Source: an uncultured Nioella sp.
Lineage (GTDB): Bacteria > Pseudomonadota > Alphaproteobacteria > Rhodobacterales > Rhodobacteraceae
Length of the DNA stretch: 64,000 nt
Reading direction: 5' to 3'
Assembly (NCBI GenBank): GCA_947495575.1
Contig: CANLZL010000001.1
Span: 186,001 to 250,000, forward strand
How positions within the stretch are numbered: the stretch's first letter is position 1; the number at the start of each line of letters is the position of its first letter. Below the pieces are notes generated by a model. It was not told the origin of the DNA, searched no databases, and saw only the letters and a list, made by a program, of their open reading frames with translations. The position numbers were made by a program, and so were the translations under genes. Below are positions 60,423-64,000 of this stretch, piece by piece.

Positions 60423-61720
60423 CCCGACATCAGTTGCGGCAGCAGAGTTACAATCTGTGGGAAAACACAGATCAAGAGGACGCCGACCAGCAACAACAAA
60501 AAGAACGGGAACGCGGCCTTGGCGATGCGCAGGATGTCATATTTTGTCATCCCCTGAATGACAAAGAGGTTAAACCCAACCGGCGGTGTGATCTGGCTCA
60601 TTTCGACAACGATCACGAGGTAGATTCCGAACCAAAGAGGGTCGATGTTTACAGCGTCGATCATCGGCATGACGATCGACGTGGTCAGAACCACGACCGA
60701 GATGCCGTCCAGAAAGCAGCCAAGGACAATAAAGAACAGGGTCAGCGCCAATAGTAATTGCGCCTGTGAAAGCTCCATAGCGCCAATCCACGCCGCCAGA
60801 TTTCGCGGAAGTCCAGTGAACCCCATTGCCACAGATAAATAGGCCGCGCCGAGAAGAATGAGGGCAATCATACAGGACGTCCGGGTCGCAGACATCAGCG
60901 CCTCGCCCATCAGCGACCAGCTAAATGATCCTGAGAACCACGCCAGCAGGACCGACAATAGAACTCCCAATGCGGCCGCATCGGTGGGCGATGCCAAACC
61001 TGTATAGATCGAGCCGATCACACCGAAAATCAGCAAAGCCACAGGTAGCAGATTACGAGACGCCGCGATTTTCTCACGAAACGAAAACTGAACCTCTTCG
61101 CGTGGGATCAGGCCAGGGTTCATCCACGCCCGTACCGCAACATAGCCGGCAAAGAGCGTGATCAACATAATCCCCGGAATGACACCGGCGATAAACAGAC
61201 GCGCAATGGATTGCTCTGTCGCGACGCCGTAAACGATCAAGATGATGGAGGGCGGAATCAGGAGGCCCAAAGTGGCCGACCCGGCAAGTGTGCCGATGAT
61301 CAGGCTGTCTGGATATCCCCGTTTGGTCAGTTCCGGAACTGACATCCGACCGATGGTGGCAGCAGTTGCCGCAGAGGAGCCAGACACAGCAGCAAAAATC
61401 GCGCAGCCAAAAACGTTGACGTGCAATAGCCGCCCGGGCGCTCGTCCCAGCCACGGCGCCAGGCCCGAAAACATGTCCTGGCTTAATCGGGACCTCAACA
61501 GGATCTCGCCCATCAGGATGAAGAGGGGCAGGGCGGTCAACGGCCAGCTATGCGAATGCCCCCAGAGCGTGGTGGCCAGGATCAGGCCAGAGGGGGCATT
61601 GGAAAACAGGACGATGGCGACAAGGCCAACAATGCCAAGCGAAATGGCTACCCATACCCCAGATGCCAGACAGAAGAGCATGATACCCAGCAGGGTGAGT
61701 GCGATCATTGGGTCAGACAT
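60419..61720 (-). CDS. TRAP transporter large permease (DctM)
   Basis: A 433-residue membrane protein with about 12 spans. Typical DctM stretches are FGCAIFAAVSGSSAATAATIGRM, LAGSATLGLLIPPSIILIVYGVA and VVEMSQITPPVGFNLFVIQGM. It is the third gene of a second TRAP system: binding protein (62319-63278), small permease, large permease. Confidence 0.95.
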   Translation of the reverse strand: MSDPMIALTLLGIMLFCLASGVWVAISLGIVGLVAIVLFSNAPSGLILATTLWGHSHSWPLTALPLFILMGEILLRSRLSQDMFSGLAPWLGRAPGRLLHVNVFGCAIFAAVSGSSAATAATIGRMSVPELTKRGYPDSLIIGTLAGSATLGLLIPPSIILIVYGVATEQSIARLFIAGVIPGIMLITLFAGYVAVRAWMNPGLIPREEVQFSFREKIAASRNLLPVALLIFGVIGSIYTGLASPTDAAALGVLLSVLLAWFSGSFSWSLMGEALMSATRTSCMIALILLGAAYLSVAMGFTGLPRNLAAWIGAMELSQAQLLLALTLFFIVLGCFLDGISVVVLTTSIVMPMIDAVNIDPLWFGIYLVIVVEMSQITPPVGFNLFVIQGMTKYDILRIAKAAFPFFLLLLVGVLLICVFPQIVTLLPQLMSG

Positions 61721-61722
61721 CG

Positions 61723-62247
61723 TTACACCTCATCTGGGTTGGTCAGCACCGGGCGGCGGGCCGCAACCAAATCGAAAAACGTGTGGATCAATGCGACTAC
61801 CAGAAAGGCCAGGCCCAAGGTCATCACAGATTGAGGGATCCAGAGGGGTACCGGGATGATGCCATTCGACCTGTCGCCAAAATGCAGGCTTTCAGCAACG
61901 AGGGCCCCGGCAAACCAAGTGGCGAAACCTGTAAAGGCGATTCCGACCAGCAACACGGCCCCTTCGGCAAGAGTTGCGGCCTTTTCTGGCAAGCGCTGAA
62001 CGATCAGGTTTACGCGAATATGTCCACCCGATCGCAAGGTGTAGCTCATCGCTAGGAAGGTTGATGCCGCCAGCATGAAGCCAGCGAAATCAGCATAGGA
62101 CGGGATAGTTGACGGAAGCACGCCGGGAAACATCCGCCCGATGATGTTCAGCAAGACCTGCGCGCTGACCAACAGACAGATCGCCATGATCAGCCCCGCA
62201 CTGATGGCGCCTGCAATTTGGTAAAGCCTGTTTAGCAGTGGAACCAT
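61723..62247 (-). CDS. TRAP transporter small permease (DctQ)
   Basis: A 174-residue four-span membrane protein of the DctQ type: ISAGLIMAICLLVSAQVLLNIIGRM, STFLAMSYTLRSGGHIRVNLIVQRLP and WIPQSVMTLGLAFLVVALI. The start at 62247 is placed behind aggaggg; a frame further upstream is open but unlikely. It is separated by 2 bases from the large permease. Confidence 0.92.
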   Translation of the reverse strand: MVPLLNRLYQIAGAISAGLIMAICLLVSAQVLLNIIGRMFPGVLPSTIPSYADFAGFMLAASTFLAMSYTLRSGGHIRVNLIVQRLPEKAATLAEGAVLLVGIAFTGFATWFAGALVAESLHFGDRSNGIIPVPLWIPQSVMTLGLAFLVVALIHTFFDLVAARRPVLTNPDEV

Positions 62248-62318
62248 TCTCGAAACCCTCCTGTTGAACTGTTGTTGGGGCGATGGCCTTCCGACACACC
62301 GCCCCAACGAATTTAGCT

Positions 62319-63278
62319 TTAGTTTTGGTAATCAGTCAGGATCGAAAGGGCAGCCTCGGACGCGCTGGCCTGCCAGTTGGTTAACATTTCAGCACCGATT
62401 GCCTGCAAGCCTGCAACCAATTCAGTGCTGGGCTCGTATACCGTGATGCCATTTGCAGCCAATTCAGCCGTCATTGCCTCGGCCTCAGCTGCGGACATTT
62501 CCCAGCCACGGGTTTCTGCAGCTTCGGCGGCGGCCAGTACGGCGGCCTGCACATCGGCATCCAAGCGATCAAAAACGCGCTGGTTTACAACAACGATATT
62601 CTTTGGAACCCAGGCGTTGATCGGGCTGTAATGGGTGACAAAATCCCACGCGGTAGAGTTTACGCCAGTCGAAGGTGACGTGATCATTGCCTCAACCTGA
62701 CCGGTCGAAAAGGCTTGCGGAATGTTGGATGCTTCGACTTGAACCGGGGCTGCACCGGCAAGGGCTGCAAATTCCTCCAGGGCGGCGTTATAGGCCCGGA
62801 AACGCAACCCGTTCAGATCGTCCACGGTGGCAATCTCGCCATTGGTATAAAGGCCTTGGGCGGGCCACGGCACAGAGAACAGTGGCATCAAACCTTGTTC
62901 AGCCAAGAGCGCGGTAATGACTGGTTCCTGAGCCTCCCAAAGGGCGCGCGCTTCATCATAGCTTGTGGCGACAAACGGTTGGCTGTCGATGCCAAAGGCC
63001 AAATCGTCATTTGACAGGCGCGAAAGAAAAAACTCGCCAATTGGCACTTGGCGAGAACGGATAGCGTTGCGGATTTCTGCATGTGGGATCAGAGAACCGG
63101 CAGAATGGATAGTGATTTCCAGATCGCCGCCGGTGGCCTCGGCCAGATCTTCGGCAAACTGCATGATGTTTTGGGTGTGGAACGTGCTGTCCCCATACGG
63201 GGTTGGCATATCCCACGTATCGGCGGCTGCACTGGTCGCGACAGTCATCGCGGCGGCGAACATGAGTGTGTGTTTCAT
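62319..63278 (-). CDS. TRAP transporter substrate-binding protein
   Basis: A 319-residue DctP-type protein with a signal peptide (MKHTLMFAAAMTVATSAAA). The pattern DDLNGLRFRAYNAALEEFAALAGAAPVQVEASNIPQAFSTGQVEAMITSP is characteristic. It should bind a small carboxylic acid, perhaps 5-oxoproline or a hydantoin derivative given the divergent hydantoinase/oxoprolinase gene; that is inference. Confidence 0.94.
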   Translation of the reverse strand: MKHTLMFAAAMTVATSAAADTWDMPTPYGDSTFHTQNIMQFAEDLAEATGGDLEITIHSAGSLIPHAEIRNAIRSRQVPIGEFFLSRLSNDDLAFGIDSQPFVATSYDEARALWEAQEPVITALLAEQGLMPLFSVPWPAQGLYTNGEIATVDDLNGLRFRAYNAALEEFAALAGAAPVQVEASNIPQAFSTGQVEAMITSPSTGVNSTAWDFVTHYSPINAWVPKNIVVVNQRVFDRLDADVQAAVLAAAEAAETRGWEMSAAEAEAMTAELAANGITVYEPSTELVAGLQAIGAEMLTNWQASASEAALSILTDYQN

Positions 63279-63327
63279 TGTTTTCTCCCTATGAAACCTT
63301 CATCGAATCTAAACGGCAACATTACGT

Positions 63328-63340
63328 TGACAATTTGTCA
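63328..63340. promoter_or_regulatory. palindrome in the TRAP/hydantoinase divergent region
   Basis: TGACAA-T-TTGTCA is a perfect odd palindrome in the divergent promoter region and overlaps a TTGACA (63327-63332) that could be a -35. The MarR-like regulator gene 3 kb away is the obvious candidate ligand, unproven. Confidence 0.5.
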
Positions 63341-63395
63341 GCGTTATATCCATAAAGCAACAGAAAATTGATTCCCGATACGATTGGAGTGCGAA

Positions 63396-64000
63396 ATGGA
63401 CCAAAAAACTTGGCAATTCTGGGTGGATCGCGGCGGCACTTTCACAGATATCGTTGCAAAATCGCCTGCAGGGGCATTGCGGACGCATAAAGTGCTTTCC
63501 GAGAATCCAGAGGTTTATCGCGACGCGGCAGTGTACGGGATTCGTGAAATTCTGGGGCTTGGTGCTGAGGATGATATCCCACCCGGACAGATTTCAGCGG
63601 TAAAAATGGGCACAACGGTAGCGACCAACGCCCTTCTGGAACGCAAGGGCGAACGGACGTTGCTTCTGATCACCAAAGGTCTGCGGGATTTGCTGCGCAT
63701 CGGGTACCAGAACCGGCCCAAGCTTTTTGATTTGAATATCGAGCTTCCTGAACTTCTGTACGAGGATGTGATCGAGGTTGATGAACGGGTCGCTGCAGAT
63801 GGCGTGGTGGTTCGGCCACTTGATACAAGGTCGGTGCGTACGGCCCTTTCGCAGGCCTATGGGCGCGGCTATCGCTCAGTTGCGATTGCCTTGATGCATT
63901 CCTACCGGTTCCCCGACCATGAAAAATTGTTGGGCGAAATGGCGCAACAATCAGGGTTTACCCAAGTATCGCTAAGCCATGAAGTCAGCCCGCTGATCAA
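63396..64000 (+). CDS. hydantoinase/5-oxoprolinase family protein, N-terminal part
   Basis: The first ~201 residues of a large ATP-dependent hydantoinase A/5-oxoprolinase. It begins MDQKTWQFWVDRGGTFTD, the sugar-kinase-like phosphate loop, and continues with VKMGTTVATNALLERKGERT and LITKGLRDLLRIGYQNRP, all characteristic. The window ends before the stop, so it is incomplete. It diverges from the TRAP operon, so the transporter likely imports its substrate. The start at 63396 follows ggagtg. Confidence 0.93.
   Translation, partial: MDQKTWQFWVDRGGTFTDIVAKSPAGALRTHKVLSENPEVYRDAAVYGIREILGLGAEDDIPPGQISAVKMGTTVATNALLERKGERTLLLITKGLRDLLRIGYQNRPKLFDLNIELPELLYEDVIEVDERVAADGVVVRPLDTRSVRTALSQAYGRGYRSVAIALMHSYRFPDHEKLLGEMAQQSGFTQVSLSHEVSPLI

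Overview
The window looks like the chromosome of a marine alphaproteobacterium of the Rhodobacterales (Roseobacter group). Base composition is moderately GC-rich. The core genes (a fused PntA with PntB, a DUF1178 protein, a DUF2927 protein, a Roseobacter-type NUDIX protein, and the SPOR / dacA / tmk / holB / tatD / MBL block) and the many TRAP and peptide ABC importers fit that group. The genus cannot be fixed from this sequence alone.

Layout. (1) 1-20.2 kb is ordinary backbone: transhydrogenase pntAB with a terminator; a MerR regulator overlapping a carboxymuconolactone-decarboxylase-like gene, with a MerR-type promoter; small housekeeping genes; a tandem-domain glycosyltransferase; a candidate CCUCCUCCC-loop small RNA near 10.0 kb; and a long minus-strand series (ABC exporter, phosphatase, AEC carrier, MBL hydrolase, TatD, HolB, Tmk, DacA, SPOR lipoprotein) with many 1-8 nt overlaps. 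(2) About 20.5-31.2 kb is a decayed accessory island beside a tRNA-Ser(UGA). It holds a serine recombinase without its catalytic N-terminus, a lipoprotein, a C-protein-like regulator with a C-box operator, a broken IS1182-like element, a doubly frameshifted reverse transcriptase, a frameshifted DUF3592 gene, an intact GSCFA-domain gene behind three 19-bp repeats, and a tyrosine-integrase remnant at the far edge. (3) 31.2-40.1 kb is a catabolic block: malonyl-CoA decarboxylase and a YciI protein diverge from a likely operon of RutE-like reductase, OsmC, a three-part TRAP transporter, an intradiol ring-cleavage dioxygenase, an HMGL/isopropylmalate-synthase-like lyase and a GntR regulator that seems to lack an ordinary start codon. 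(4) 40.3-52.1 kb holds a LysR-linked cluster (CmcJ-like oxygenase, SDR, 2-oxoglutarate oxygenase), then a dipeptide-type ABC importer with an allophanate-hydrolase-like enzyme under a second LysR regulator. (5) 52.3-57.0 kb is the strangest stretch: a 661-residue protein made largely of 53 octapeptide repeats GSGSGGT(N/K/H), next to a divergent pair encoding an aminoglycoside-phosphotransferase-fold protein and a CelD/BioF2-type GNAT acyltransferase. (6) 57.1-64 kb holds an ExaC/AcoD-type aldehyde dehydrogenase with an AcoR-like regulator and a strong inverted repeat, a MarR-like regulator, a second TRAP transporter, and the start of a hydantoinase/5-oxoprolinase gene cut by the window end.

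Overall the backbone serves uptake of small organic acids, peptides and aromatic compounds and their oxidation. The most unusual signals are the octapeptide-repeat locus, the orphan C-protein with its C-box, the candidate cuckoo-type small RNA, the ATC start candidate of the GntR gene, and the dioxygenase/HMGL catabolic operon. All assignments come from reading motifs and remembered family features; no database search was run.
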